This document shows, piece after piece, positions 17,023 to 28,930 of a DNA stretch of 64,000 nucleotides (positions are counted from its first letter, which is position 1; every line of letters begins with the position of its first letter). Under the pieces are notes generated by a model. That model searched no databases. It was given only the letters and a program-made list of their open reading frames with translations, and was not told the origin of the DNA. A program made the translations under genes and the position numbers. The DNA is from Sporichthyaceae bacterium (GTDB lineage: Bacteria; Actinomycetota; Actinomycetes; Sporichthyales; Sporichthyaceae), in the NCBI GenBank assembly GCA_036269075.1, contig DATASX010000117.1, forward strand, positions 124,001-188,000, written 5' to 3'.

Positions 17023-19224
17023 CTACAGGTCGAAGCGCGCCATCTGCGACGGAACGTCGTCGATCTGACCCGGGCCGGTGGCCTGCGCGGGGACCCGCGC
17101 GCCGCTGATCGCGACCGGCTTGATCCGTAGGACCTTGGCCACCCAGTCCGGCAGCCACCAGTTCCACTTGCCGAACAGGGCCACCAGGGCCGGCACCAGC
17201 AGCGCTCGCACGATCGTGGCGTCGAGCAGGATGCCGATGCCCAGCGCGGTCGCGAACACCTTGATGTCGGTTCCGGGCGAGGCCGCCAGCGCGAGGAACG
17301 AGAGGAACAGGATCGTGGCGGCGCCGGTCACCAGCCGACCGGTGCGGCCCAGTCCCTCGACCACTGCGGCGTTGGTGTTGCCGGTGCGGTCGTACTCCTC
17401 CCGCATGCGGGCCAGGATGAACACCTCGTAGTCCATCGACAGACCGAACAGGAAAGCGAAGATCAGCACCGGCAGCCAGAACGTCACCGCGCCGGTCGGC
17501 GCGACCCCGAAGATCTGCTGCGAACCGTGCCCGTCCTGCCAGAACAGCACCGTGGCGCCGAAGGTCGCACTGACCGAGATGATGTTCAGCAGCACGGCCT
17601 TGATCGGCAGCAGGATCGACCGGAACGTGCGCACCAGCAGCAGGAACGTCACGATCGCGATCACGGCGAGGCTGTACGGGAAGTTCTTGTAGACCGCGTT
17701 GATGTAGTCCAGGACGGTCGGCCCGGTGCCGGACACCCCGACCACGCCGGGGATGTTCTCGATCGACTTGCGTACGTCGTTGGCGATCTGCGCCTTGGTC
17801 GAGTCGACGGTCTCGACGGCCGGGATGACCTGGACGACCGCGGAGCCGTCCTTGCGCCAGGCCGGGTCGTCCGGGGCGTCGACGCTCGCGATGCCCGGCA
17901 CGGCCTTCACCGCCGTGACGACCTGGTTGATCGAGGAATCGACGTCCGGGCCCTTGACCAGGATCTCCATCGGGGAGACCACGCCGGTCGGCACGCCGCC
18001 ATCGGTCAACGTCTGGAACTGGGTGTACGCGGCGCCGGTGTGCGCCAGCGCGCCGGTCTGGGTCTCACCGATCTTGATGCCGAAGATCGGGACGATCAGT
18101 GCGGCCAGCAGGCCCAGCGTGCCGACCGCGACCGGCCACCGGAACTTGATCACGCCGCGGGCCCAGGCCGACCAGGCCCGGGAGGCGCGGGACTCGTTGC
18201 GGATCCGCGGCCAGTCGACTCGGGGACCGATGCCACCGAGCAGCGCGGGCAGCAGCGTCATGACGACCGCGGTGCTGACCAGCGGGATCAGCATCCCGCC
18301 GACGCCCATGCTGCGCAGCAGCGGAACCGGGATCACCAGCAGCGAACACATGCTGACGGCGACCGTGCCGGCGCTGGCGAGCACGGCGTGCCCGGCGTAC
18401 GTCATCGCGACGACGACCGCCTCGTGGTTGTCGCGGCCGTGGGCCCGCTCCTCACGCCAGCGGTTGACCAGCAGCAGCGAGTAGTCGACCGCGACCCCGA
18501 GACCCACCAGGGCGATCAGGAACTGGACGACGAAGCTGATGTTGAATACGTAGGTCCCGAGCAACACGATGCTGAACGTGCTGAGGATCGACACGGCCGC
18601 GATCACCAGCGGCACCAGCGCGAGGAACGAGGCGAACAGGAACGCCAGCACCGCCAGCGCACCCAGGCCGCCGATGATCGTCTCGGTCAGGATGCTCGGG
18701 CCGTTGGACTTACCACCGCCCTGGGACAGCTGCGAATAGCCGGTGACCCCCCAGTCGAACCCGGTCGTCTGCTCCGCCTGCGCGAGCACCGGTTGCATCG
18801 CGACGGTGTCCAGCTTCTGGGTGAACGACTTGAACGGCGGCGGGTAGGCCAGCGCGTAGGTCGTCCGCTGGTCGGTGGTGAGGAAGATCGGGTCGTTCGT
18901 GGTCGAGTAGTCGACGATCCGGTCATCGGGGGCGGCGGCCTGGACCTGCGCGATGACCGAATCGATCTTGGTCTGCTGAGCATTGACCGTGGTCCCCTGC
19001 GGGACCGTCACGACCACGATCGACGGGGGCATCGTGCCGCCGTTGCCGTAGGTGGCCTCGATCTGCTTCGCGGTCTCGTAGCCAGGCTGACCCGGCAGCG
19101 AGAAGTCCACGGAAAGTCGTTTCGACGTCTGCCCGGCAGTGAACATGCCGACGACGACCATCGCGAGCCAGAAGACCATCACGGTCTTCCGCCGTCGCAG
19201 CACGAACTCCGCCAAGCGGGTCAA
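17023..19224 (-). CDS. MmpL-family RND exporter
   Basis: A polytopic membrane protein of about 733 residues with the duplicated RND layout: helix 1 (KTVMVFWLAMVVVGMF), an extracytoplasmic loop, a five-helix block containing VDYSLLLVNRWREE (the conserved Asp of MmpL helix 4), a second helix and loop, and a second block with GLSMDYEVFILARMREEY. MmpL proteins export lipids, siderophores or antibiotics using the proton gradient. Several starts exist; TTG at 19224 has GGGGGA upstream and gives MTRLAEFVLRRR, typical of the family, while GTG 19242 and TTG 19248 are alternatives. Overlapping inverted repeats in the upstream gap suggest control by a repressor encoded elsewhere. Confidence 0.9.
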   Translation of the reverse strand: MTRLAEFVLRRRKTVMVFWLAMVVVGMFTAGQTSKRLSVDFSLPGQPGYETAKQIEATYGNGGTMPPSIVVVTVPQGTTVNAQQTKIDSVIAQVQAAAPDDRIVDYSTTNDPIFLTTDQRTTYALAYPPPFKSFTQKLDTVAMQPVLAQAEQTTGFDWGVTGYSQLSQGGGKSNGPSILTETIIGGLGALAVLAFLFASFLALVPLVIAAVSILSTFSIVLLGTYVFNISFVVQFLIALVGLGVAVDYSLLLVNRWREERAHGRDNHEAVVVAMTYAGHAVLASAGTVAVSMCSLLVIPVPLLRSMGVGGMLIPLVSTAVVMTLLPALLGGIGPRVDWPRIRNESRASRAWSAWARGVIKFRWPVAVGTLGLLAALIVPIFGIKIGETQTGALAHTGAAYTQFQTLTDGGVPTGVVSPMEILVKGPDVDSSINQVVTAVKAVPGIASVDAPDDPAWRKDGSAVVQVIPAVETVDSTKAQIANDVRKSIENIPGVVGVSGTGPTVLDYINAVYKNFPYSLAVIAIVTFLLLVRTFRSILLPIKAVLLNIISVSATFGATVLFWQDGHGSQQIFGVAPTGAVTFWLPVLIFAFLFGLSMDYEVFILARMREEYDRTGNTNAAVVEGLGRTGRLVTGAATILFLSFLALAASPGTDIKVFATALGIGILLDATIVRALLVPALVALFGKWNWWLPDWVAKVLRIKPVAISGARVPAQATGPGQIDDVPSQMARFDL

Positions 19225-19303
19225 TCCCGTTCCCCCGTCCACGTACAAGCTTGATCCAAGACGGTGGTCCGCGCTGCGCTCGTCGACGGTCTCGATCGGC
19301 TCG

Positions 19304-19425
19304 GGAACGAGCGCTCCCGTTCGTTCCAGTCGAAAGCAGCGGGAGCGCTCGTTCCACTCGCCTCAATCGACCGTACGGACCCGTACTGGCGATGCCATCG
19401 GGCGTTCGGCTCAGGCGAGTGGAAC
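19304..19425. promoter_or_regulatory. Two overlapping inverted repeats upstream of the MmpL gene
   Basis: Within the 335-bp gap, GGAACGAGCGCTCCCG (19304-19319) is the exact complement of 19340-19355, and GTTCCACTCGCCT (19351-19363) is the exact complement of 19413-19425. The right arm of the first overlaps the left arm of the second by five bases. A further TCGTTCC at 19321-19327 forms a shorter dyad with GGAACGA at 19304-19310. Repeated GGAACGA/TCGTTCC half-sites suggest operators; mutually exclusive RNA hairpins are the alternative. Confidence 0.75.
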
Positions 19426-19559
19426 CGAACGGTCAATTTCCGCGCTACCTCCCGAATCAGCAGCAGCCGCACCCCGCCGGAAGATCGTCTCCACCGGGTG
19501 GCATCATCGCCCGAACGCGACTCGGCCTCGCGTGCCACCGGCAGGAAGGCGACGACGCC

Positions 19560-20063
19560 ATGCCCGGACCTGTCATTCCTGTTAGGGCCGCACCGCTCGC
19601 CAGTCGGGAAAACCGCGCCAGGCTCGTGCATCTGGCGTACACGATCCTGTCGCCGGTGCTCGGTGACCGCCGGTCCCTGATCGCCCGCATGGCCGTCGAG
19701 CACGTCCTGCGCCCGACCCCGGGGAGCGCGGGACCGACCGAGTACCAGCAGCTCCGGGCCCACGTGGTCCGCTGGGCGCTGACTGCCGGCCGACGGCGCT
19801 CGACCGGCGCCACCTCGGCGACCCGGGCGCTGCGCCGGGTGGACAGCTCGGCCGGCGCCTCGGAGTTGGCGTGGCTGCTGCCGGCGACCCGGGCCGCGTA
19901 CGCATTGCGACACTTCGAGGGCCTCGACCAGGAGGCCACCTGCGAGGTGCTGCGCTCGGCGGGGGTCGGCGACCCGTCGGCAGCGACCGCGCTGGCGGCC
20001 CGCATCCGCCCGGACTTCGTCGGCCGGCTGCGACCGGCGGTCGGCGCGGCCTCCAACTTCTAG
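19560..20063 (+). CDS. Sigma-factor-like helical protein of unknown function
   Basis: The 167-residue product starts at ATG 19560, preceded by GGAAGG. It contains ENRARLVHLAYTILSP, then PATRAAYALRHFEGLDQEATCEVLRSAGV, which resembles the region-4 helix-turn-helix neighbourhood of SigE-type ECF sigma factors, where 'LPxxxRxAyxLRxxEGLs' precedes the recognition helices. The protein is short, and region 2 is replaced by an unrecognised segment, so it is probably a degenerate sigma-like protein. Its TAG abuts the stop of the ABC permease gene on the other strand with no base between them. Confidence 0.6.
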   Translation: MPGPVIPVRAAPLASRENRARLVHLAYTILSPVLGDRRSLIARMAVEHVLRPTPGSAGPTEYQQLRAHVVRWALTAGRRRSTGATSATRALRRVDSSAGASELAWLLPATRAAYALRHFEGLDQEATCEVLRSAGVGDPSAATALAARIRPDFVGRLRPAVGAASNF

Positions 20064-20912
20064 TCAGCCGCGGAACTTCCGCCAGTAGACCCGGGTCGCC
20101 ACCGGCGCGCAGATCGCCACGATCGCGAACATCCACAGCAGCGTGTACTCAGTGGCGTGCACGATCGGCCACGGCGCGGTCGCCGCCGGATGCCCGCCCG
20201 GGTTGTGGAACAACTGGCGTAGCGACTCGGACAGTGCGGTTGTCGGGTTCCACTCGGCGAAGGGGCGCAGCCCGTTCGGCAGCGTGTCGTACGGGACGAA
20301 CGTGCTCGCCACGAACGTGATCGGGAAGATCGCGACGAACGAGACGCCCTGTACCGCCTCCGGGGTCTTGCAGAGGCTGCCGAGCAGCACGCCGATCCAG
20401 ATCATCGCGAACGAGAACGCGATCATCACCCCGTAGGCCTCGACGGTGGCGACCGGACCGCCACGGATGCGCCAACCGATCGCGGCGCCGGTCAGCGACA
20501 TCAGCGTGATCGGCAGCAGCGCCCGCAGAAGGCTCGCCGTCGCGTGGCCGCACAACACCGCGGCCGGTGCGATCGGCATCGAGTGGAAGCGGTCGATCGC
20601 CCCGTTGTTGCGGTCGTTGGACAGCGACATCGCCACACCGAACGCGGAGAACACGATCGTCTGGGCGAAGATGCCGCCCATCAGGAACTCCTTGTAGTTC
20701 CCGCCGCCGGGCACGTCGATCGCCCCGCCGAACACGAACGCGAACAACAGCACGAACATGATCGGCTGGATGGTCGCGTCGGACAGCGCCTCGGGTTGCC
20801 GGCGCATGTGCAGCAGGCACCGCCGGGCAATCACCCAACTGTCGCTGACCAGCGTGGACCGACGTCGGGACGACGCGGGAGCCGAGCTCGACACTGCCAC
20901 TGCCCCTGCCAT
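20064..20912 (-). CDS. ABC-2 type transporter permease, DrrB-like
   Basis: A 282-residue membrane subunit with six predicted helices. It contains EALSDATIQPIMFVLLFAFVFGGAI, FLMGGIFAQTIVFSAFGVAMSLSNDRNNGAIDRFHSMPIAP and VSFVAIFPITFVASTFVPYDTLP, closely following DrrB and other antibiotic or lipid exporters; NPTTALSESLRQLF is the usual C-terminal motif. The ATG at 20912 shares one base with the stop of the ATPase gene (TGATG), so the two subunits are translationally coupled. The substrate is not shown by sequence. Confidence 0.9.
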   Translation of the reverse strand: MAGAVAVSSSAPASSRRRSTLVSDSWVIARRCLLHMRRQPEALSDATIQPIMFVLLFAFVFGGAIDVPGGGNYKEFLMGGIFAQTIVFSAFGVAMSLSNDRNNGAIDRFHSMPIAPAAVLCGHATASLLRALLPITLMSLTGAAIGWRIRGGPVATVEAYGVMIAFSFAMIWIGVLLGSLCKTPEAVQGVSFVAIFPITFVASTFVPYDTLPNGLRPFAEWNPTTALSESLRQLFHNPGGHPAATAPWPIVHATEYTLLWMFAIVAICAPVATRVYWRKFRG

Positions 20913-21970
20913 CAGACCTCGAACCTCACCCGTTGCGTGGCGCTGCCGGACGTCTCGATCGGCGAGGCCTCGGGCGCGGTGGCGGACTCCTCCTGCTCGG
21001 CGACGGGCTTGCCGGTCAGCGCGAGGAATGCGTCGTCGAGCGTGGGCTGGCGCAGCCCGAGGTCCTCGACCGCGATCGCGTGGGTGGTCAGCAGCATGGC
21101 CAGCTCGGCGACCGCGGCGGGCCCACCGGTGATCGGGGCACTGACCGCCCGAGCCGGAGCATCGACCTTGGCCGTGCCGCCGGCAACCCGTTCCACCAGT
21201 GCAACCGCCCGGGCCAGGTCGGCCTCGTCGGTGACCACGACGTGCAACTGGTCGCCGCCGACCTGGCGTTTGAGGCTGCGCGAGTCGCCCCGGGCGATGA
21301 CCCGGCCGTGGTCGACCACGACGATCTCGTCGGCCAGCCGGTCGGCCTCCTCCAGGTACTGCGTGGTCAGCAGGATCGTGGAGCCGCCGGCCACCAGTTG
21401 GTCGAGCACCTCCCACAGCTCCAGCCGGGCCCGCGGGTCCAGTCCGGTCGTCGGCTCGTCCAGGAACAGCACCGGCGGCCGGGCCACCAGCGTGGCGGCC
21501 AGGTCGAGCCGCCGCCGCATCCCGCCGGAGTGCTGCTCGGCGCGCCGGTCGGCCGCTTCGGTCAACGAGAACTGCTCGAGCAACTGCTGCGCACGCAGCT
21601 TGGCTGCCTTCCGGCCGAGGTGATGCAGCTCGCCGATCATGACCAGGTTCTCCCGGCCGGTGAGCTTGCCGTCGACTGTCGCGTCCTGCGCGGCCAGGCC
21701 CAACGCGGCGCGCACCCCGATCGGGTCGGTGCGCACGTCGATCCCGGCCACGGTCGCGGCGCCGGAGTCGGCCGCGGTCAACGTGGTCAGGATGCGGACC
21801 GCGGTCGTCTTACCGGCGCCGTTCGGGCCGAGCAGACCGCACACCTGGCCACGCCGCACGTCGAGATCGACACCCGCGAGCGCGACCTTCGCGCCGTAGC
21901 GCTTGACCAGTCCCCGCGCGCAGATCGCCAGGTCGGCGTCGGCGCCTCGGGAGGCAGGGAGAAGACTCAT
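20912..21970 (-). CDS. ABC transporter ATP-binding protein, DrrA-like
   Basis: The 352-residue ATPase has Walker A GPNGAGKTT near residue 50, the DrrA-type Q-loop region LGLAAQDATVDGKLTGRENL, signature HSGGMRRRLDLA, Walker B PVLFLDEPTTGLDPRARLELW and the H-loop-equivalent TTQYLEEADRLAD, where Gln replaces the usual His, as is common in the DrrA group. The C-terminal domain QPTLDDAFLALTGKP matches DUF4162-type DrrA tails. It pairs with the permease at 20064-20912 to export a hydrophobic compound. A GTTCTC-N10-GAGAAC dyad lies 30-50 bases upstream of the ATG. Confidence 0.93.
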   Translation of the reverse strand: MSLLPASRGADADLAICARGLVKRYGAKVALAGVDLDVRRGQVCGLLGPNGAGKTTAVRILTTLTAADSGAATVAGIDVRTDPIGVRAALGLAAQDATVDGKLTGRENLVMIGELHHLGRKAAKLRAQQLLEQFSLTEAADRRAEQHSGGMRRRLDLAATLVARPPVLFLDEPTTGLDPRARLELWEVLDQLVAGGSTILLTTQYLEEADRLADEIVVVDHGRVIARGDSRSLKRQVGGDQLHVVVTDEADLARAVALVERVAGGTAKVDAPARAVSAPITGGPAAVAELAMLLTTHAIAVEDLGLRQPTLDDAFLALTGKPVAEQEESATAPEASPIETSGSATQRVRFEV

Positions 21971-21999
21971 GGCCGTGAGGCTCGCATGTACCCCCGACA

Positions 22000-22021
22000 G
22001 TTCTCAAACCATTAGGAGAAC
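22000..22021. promoter_or_regulatory. GTTCTC-N10-GAGAAC inverted repeat between divergent genes
   Basis: GTTCTC at 22000-22005 and GAGAAC at 22016-22021 form a perfect 6-bp dyad in the 126-bp region between the ABC ATPase (minus) and the quinone oxidoreductase (plus). Position and symmetry suit a repressor or activator site; the regulator is not in view. Confidence 0.45.
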
Positions 22022-22096
22022 AATGCGGGTTCGTCCGGATTTGCCATTCGGACCGAAGGGTGCGCACAGCGGTCGGACGGCACGGAGGGAACACGG

Positions 22097-23089
22097 ATGA
22101 GGGCCTGGCAGGTGACCGGCGCGGGTGAACCGCGCGCCGTGCTGAAACTCGGCGAGGTCGACCAACCCACCGCGGGGCCCGGTCAGGTGCTGGTCCGGGT
22201 GCGGGCCACGGCGGCGAACTTCCCCGACGTGCTGATGTGCCGCGGCATGTACCAGGAGCGACCGGAGTTGCCGTTCACACCGGGGGTGGAGGTCTGCGGC
22301 GATGTCGTCGAGGTCGGCCCCGGGGTGACCGAGGCGGTGCCCGGACAGCGGGTGATCGGCGCCGCGCTGCTGCCGCACGGCGGGTTCGCCGACTACGCCG
22401 TGCTGGACGCCCGGTTCACGTTCCCGGCGCCGGCGGCGTTGGACGATGCCGAGGCCGGCGGGTTCCTGATCGCCTACCACACCGGTTGGTTCGCGTTGCA
22501 TCGTCGGACCTCGCTGTCCCCCGGCGAGACGCTGCTGGTGCACGCCGCGGCCGGCGGCGTGGGCAGCGCGGCCGTGCAACTCGGCAAGGCCGCGGGCGCC
22601 CGCGTGATCGCGGTCGTCGGCGGGGCGGACAAGGCCAAGGTGGCCCGGGACCTCGGCGCCGACGTGGTCGTCGACCGGCGGACCGAGGACGTGGTCGCGG
22701 CGGTCAAGGACGCGACCGGCGGCCGGGGCGTCGACGTGGTCTACGACCCGGTGGGCGGTTCGGCCTACACCCAGTCGACCAAGTGCATTGCGTTCGAGGG
22801 CCGGATCCTGGTCATCGGCTTCGCCGGCGGCGAGGTCCCGCAGGCGGCGTTGAACCACGTGTTGATCAAGAACTACTCGGTGATCGGGCTGCACTGGGGG
22901 CTGTACCGGGAACGCGACCCGGGGGCGATCACCGTCTGTCAGGCAGCGCTGGCCGAACTGGCCACAGCTGGGAAGCTCAAGCCGTTGGTCGGTCAGCGCC
23001 TGGCGCTGGCCGACGTTGCCGACGGGCTGCAGCACCTGGCCGACGGCACGACCGTCGGCCGGGTGACTTTCGTGGCCGGTGGCGGATGA
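22097..23089 (+). CDS. NADPH:quinone oxidoreductase, zinc-independent MDR family
   Basis: The 330-residue product is a medium-chain dehydrogenase/reductase of the QOR type. It has GPGQVLVRVRATAANFPDVLMCRGMYQ, FTPGVEVCGDVVEVGPGV, the Rossmann motif LLVHAAAGGVGSAAVQLGKAAGARVIAVVGG and DVVYDPVGGSAY, and lacks the catalytic-zinc cysteine. It probably reduces quinones or enones with NADPH. ATG at 22097 starts MRAWQVTGAG, a normal QOR N-terminus. The TGA overlaps the ATG of the following VOC gene. Confidence 0.9.
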   Translation: MRAWQVTGAGEPRAVLKLGEVDQPTAGPGQVLVRVRATAANFPDVLMCRGMYQERPELPFTPGVEVCGDVVEVGPGVTEAVPGQRVIGAALLPHGGFADYAVLDARFTFPAPAALDDAEAGGFLIAYHTGWFALHRRTSLSPGETLLVHAAAGGVGSAAVQLGKAAGARVIAVVGGADKAKVARDLGADVVVDRRTEDVVAAVKDATGGRGVDVVYDPVGGSAYTQSTKCIAFEGRILVIGFAGGEVPQAALNHVLIKNYSVIGLHWGLYRERDPGAITVCQAALAELATAGKLKPLVGQRLALADVADGLQHLADGTTVGRVTFVAGGG

Positions 23090-23469
23090 AGGTGAGCCGA
23101 CTCGACCATCTGGTGCTGACCGTTGCCGACATCGACGCCACGACGGCCTTCTACACCGAAGTGCTGGGGATGACAGCCGTCGATTTCGACGACGGCAGGA
23201 AGGCCCTGAACTTCGGCTCCAGCAAGATCAACCTGCACCTCGCCGGACACGAGTTCGAACCCAAGGCGCTTCGCCCCACACCCGGCAGCGCTGACCTGTG
23301 CCTGGTCGTCGACGATCCGCTCGCGGAGGTGGTCGCAACCCTCGAGCGATCCGGGGTGGCCATCGAGGTGGGCCCGGTCGAGCGCAGCGGCGCGATCGGG
23401 CAGATGCTCAGCGTCTACCTCCGCGATCCGGACGCGAACCTGATCGAGCTGAGCAACTATCTGACCTGA
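23086..23469 (+). CDS. VOC family protein, glyoxalase/FosX-like
   Basis: A 127-residue one-domain VOC protein opening VSRLDHLVLTVADIDATTAFYTEVLGM, with the His ligand in LDHLVLTV, and ending MLSVYLRDPDANLIELSNYL with the Glu ligand. KINLHLAGHEFEPKA supplies a second His region. This set matches the Mn-dependent glyoxalase/FosX-like subgroup (VOC virulence protein), though no substrate can be assigned. ATG 23086 overlaps the QOR stop (ATGA), so it is co-translated with the oxidoreductase. Confidence 0.85.
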   Translation: MKVSRLDHLVLTVADIDATTAFYTEVLGMTAVDFDDGRKALNFGSSKINLHLAGHEFEPKALRPTPGSADLCLVVDDPLAEVVATLERSGVAIEVGPVERSGAIGQMLSVYLRDPDANLIELSNYLT

Positions 23470-23476
23470 CGGACCG

Positions 23477-24328
<852 letters not shown>

Positions 24329-24499
24329 GGCTCGCCCCTCTCGGCGTCGTCGGCACATGCTAGACCGCCGCGTTCGCGGTTCTGACGGCCGCTCAGGCCG
24401 ACGGGCAATCCCGAGGCCACCCGGTCTTGCCCCGCCGTGATCACCGGGAGGAAGCTGAGGTGAAGCAGCGCTGGCGGAAATGCGACGGATGGAGGCGGC

Positions 24500-24880
24500 A
24501 TGTCGAGCGAGACCTGGTTGCGGGTGGTCATCTACCGGGCGCAGGACGCGAACGACCCCAGTGCTCTGGAGTACATGAAGAGCAGCACCGCGCAGACACT
24601 GGCACTGCTGGAGGGCCAACCGGGGTTCCGACTCGGCTACTGGGGACTGGACCCGGACGAGGGCACGATGGCAGCGGTCACGTACTGGAGCAGCGAGGCC
24701 GCCATCGAAAAGGCCGGCACCCAGTTGGGCAAGCTCCAGGCGGAGCGCCGCGAGCACGGGATCGTCGTGGAGAGCGTGCAGAACGTGCAGCTGTTCACCG
24801 TGCCCGCCATCGCGATGTGGGCGGCGGACGCCGAGGAGGAGACGCAGCCGAAGCACCGGCGGCTGTTCGGACGACGCTGA
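24500..24880 (+). CDS. Small dimeric alpha/beta-barrel-like protein, paralogue 1
   Basis: A 126-residue protein beginning MSSETWLRVVIYRAQDANDP. Its pattern (strand, long helix LEYMKSSTAQTLALLEGQPGF, RLGYWGLDPDEGTMAAVTYWSSEAAIEKA, final strand HGIVVESVQNVQLFTV) suggests a ferredoxin-like ABM/EthD-type barrel. No catalytic residue is recognised. It is clearly homologous to the next gene, sharing ETWxRxVIY, GFxLGYWG, AAVTYWSS and NVQLF. A C-terminal tail of about 20 charged residues is unique to this copy. A tandem pair just upstream of methylmalonyl-CoA mutase may bind a small acyl or aromatic ligand, but that is speculation. Confidence 0.75.
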   Translation: MSSETWLRVVIYRAQDANDPSALEYMKSSTAQTLALLEGQPGFRLGYWGLDPDEGTMAAVTYWSSEAAIEKAGTQLGKLQAERREHGIVVESVQNVQLFTVPAIAMWAADAEEETQPKHRRLFGRR

Positions 24881-24934
24881 CCCGACGGTGCGCCGCCGCG
24901 CGGCGTGATCCCGACCTGCAAACAGGAGACAGAC

Positions 24935-25258
24935 GTGTCCGAGACCTGGATCCGCATCGTCATCTACAAGGCCGAAAACCCCACCGACACGAGCGTCATC
25001 GACTACATGCGCAAGAGCGTCCAGGACGTCGTCCGACGCCTCGAGAAGTCGCCCGGCTTCCAACTGGGCTACTGGGGCAACAACACCGCCGAGGGCCGCA
25101 TGGCCGCGGTGACCTATTGGTCGTCGAAGGACTCGATCGAGAAGGCATCGGCCTCGCTGGCCGAACTCCACCAGGAGCGAGCCTCGCGCGGGATCACCGT
25201 GGAACGTGCGCACAACGTGCAACTGTTCGCGGGAGCGCCGGTCGATTCGATGACCTGA
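24935..25258 (+). CDS. Small dimeric alpha/beta-barrel-like protein, paralogue 2
   Basis: A 107-residue protein starting at GTG 24935, preceded by AGGAG at 24924-24928; an in-frame ATG at 24905 would add ten residues with no similarity to the paralogue. It aligns along its whole length with the product at 24500-24880: SETWIRIVIYKAENPTD, GFQLGYWGNNTAEGRMAAVTYWSSKDSIEKA, RGITVERAHNVQLFAGAP. The pair is a recent-looking tandem duplication. It ends 34 bases before mutA, so it may be read into the mutase operon. Confidence 0.75.
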   Translation: MSETWIRIVIYKAENPTDTSVIDYMRKSVQDVVRRLEKSPGFQLGYWGNNTAEGRMAAVTYWSSKDSIEKASASLAELHQERASRGITVERAHNVQLFAGAPVDSMT

Positions 25259-25292
25259 CGAAGCACCTGACGCGGCACAGTAGCCTGGCCCG

Positions 25293-26746
25293 GTGGAAAA
25301 CCTGGTGCTCGGTGCGCAGTTCCCGCCGGCCTCGGTCGAGCAGTGGCAGTCGCTGGTGGCGAAAGTCCTCGCGCGCTCCGGCGTCGAGGTCGCCGACGCG
25401 GCCGGTGCGGTCGCCGCGCTGACATCCCGAACCGCGGACGGGCTGAAGATCGCGCCGCTCTACACCGATGTGACACCTGCCGCCGCGCCGGCCACCGGTG
25501 CCCCCGGCGCGGCCCCATTCACCCGTGGCCGGACCGCGGCGGGCAACCGCACCGGCTGGGACGTCCGGGCACACATTGCCGACCCGGACCCGAAACTCGC
25601 GGCCGAGCAACTCCTCGAGGATCTCGAGGGTGGGGCCAGTTCGGTGTGGCTGTCGATCGGTCCGGCGGGCACCGCGGTGGCCGACATTCCCGCGGTGCTT
25701 TCCGAGGTGCTGCTCGATGTCGCGGGTGTGAGCCTGGACTCCGGGGGCGAAGGCGCTGCCGCGGCCGAGCAGTTCCTCGGCGCCGCCACGGCTCGCGGGT
25801 TCGGCGGGCACGTGCTCAGCGGCTGTCTGGGCATCGACCCGGTCGGGACGCTGGCCCGCAGCGGCGACTCGGCCGCAGCGCAGGCGTTGCGTGCTGAGCT
25901 CGGCAAGTTGGCACCACGGGTCGCGACCGCGTGGCCGAACCTGCGCACGGCCGCGGTCGACGGGCTGGCCTACAACGACGCCGGCGCCGCCGACGCCCAA
26001 GAACTGGGTCTGGCCCTGGCCGCGGGCGTCGCCACACTGCGCACCCTGACCGAGGCCGGTCTGGACGTGGCAACCGCTTTGGGCCAGTTGGAGTTCCGCC
26101 TTGCCGCGACCGCCGACCAATTCACGACGATCGCCAAGCTGCGGGCGGCTCGCCGGACCTGGGCCCGGGTGGCCGCGGTGTGCGGCGAGACCGGTCCCGC
26201 GGCCGGGCAGTTCCAGCACGTCGTCACCGCGTGGCCGATGACCACCCGGCACGACCCGTGGAACAACATGCTGCGCACGACGCTGGCCTGCTTCGCCGCC
26301 TGCGTGGGCGGGGCCGACGCGATCACGGTTCGTCCGTTCGACGCGGCGCTGGGCCGGTCGGACACCCTGGCCCGGCGCATCGCGCGCAACACCCCGACCT
26401 TGCTGGTCGAGGAGGCGCACATGACCGCGGTCGTCGACCCGGCCGGCGGTTCCTGGTACGTCGAGGCGCTGACCGAGGCCATGGCCCAGGCCGCCTGGGA
26501 CGTCTTCACCGAGGTGGAGTCGGGCGGCGGAATCGTGGCCGCGCTGGACAGCGGCTGGGTCGCCGACCACCTGGCGGCCACGCGCGAGGCTCGCCTCGCC
26601 GACCTGGCCGCCGGCGAGGCCGCGATAGTCGGGGTCACCAAGTTCCCCGTCGCCGACGAACGTCTGCTGGACCGGCACACGTTGCCCGAACCGGTCGGAG
26701 GTGGCCTGCCCCGCATCCGCTGGGAGGCGGAACTGGAGAAGAAGTC

Positions 26747-26750
<4 letters not shown>
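25293..26750 (+). CDS. mutA: Methylmalonyl-CoA mutase small (beta) subunit
   Basis: The 485-residue subunit pairs with MutB in the B12-dependent heterodimer interconverting succinyl-CoA and (R)-methylmalonyl-CoA. It shows the mutase TIM-barrel landmarks: [10 protein letters not shown] near residue 50, [50 protein letters not shown], and [19 protein letters not shown]. As expected for the non-catalytic chain it lacks the C-terminal B12-binding Rossmann domain and stops at [11 protein letters not shown]. The start is GTG at 25293; the TGA overlaps the mutB GTG. Confidence 0.94.
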
Positions 26751-28927
<2,177 letters not shown>

Positions 28928-28930
28928 CCC

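Noticed and set aside
17527-19254. Asp/Arg-rich plus-strand frame over the MmpL gene
   Set aside because: Antisense shadow; low-complexity composition and no start signal.
25931-26746. In-frame 5' extension of mutB into mutA
   Set aside because: The upstream part is Arg/Gly-rich shadow sequence; mutB starts at the GTGA overlap at 26747.
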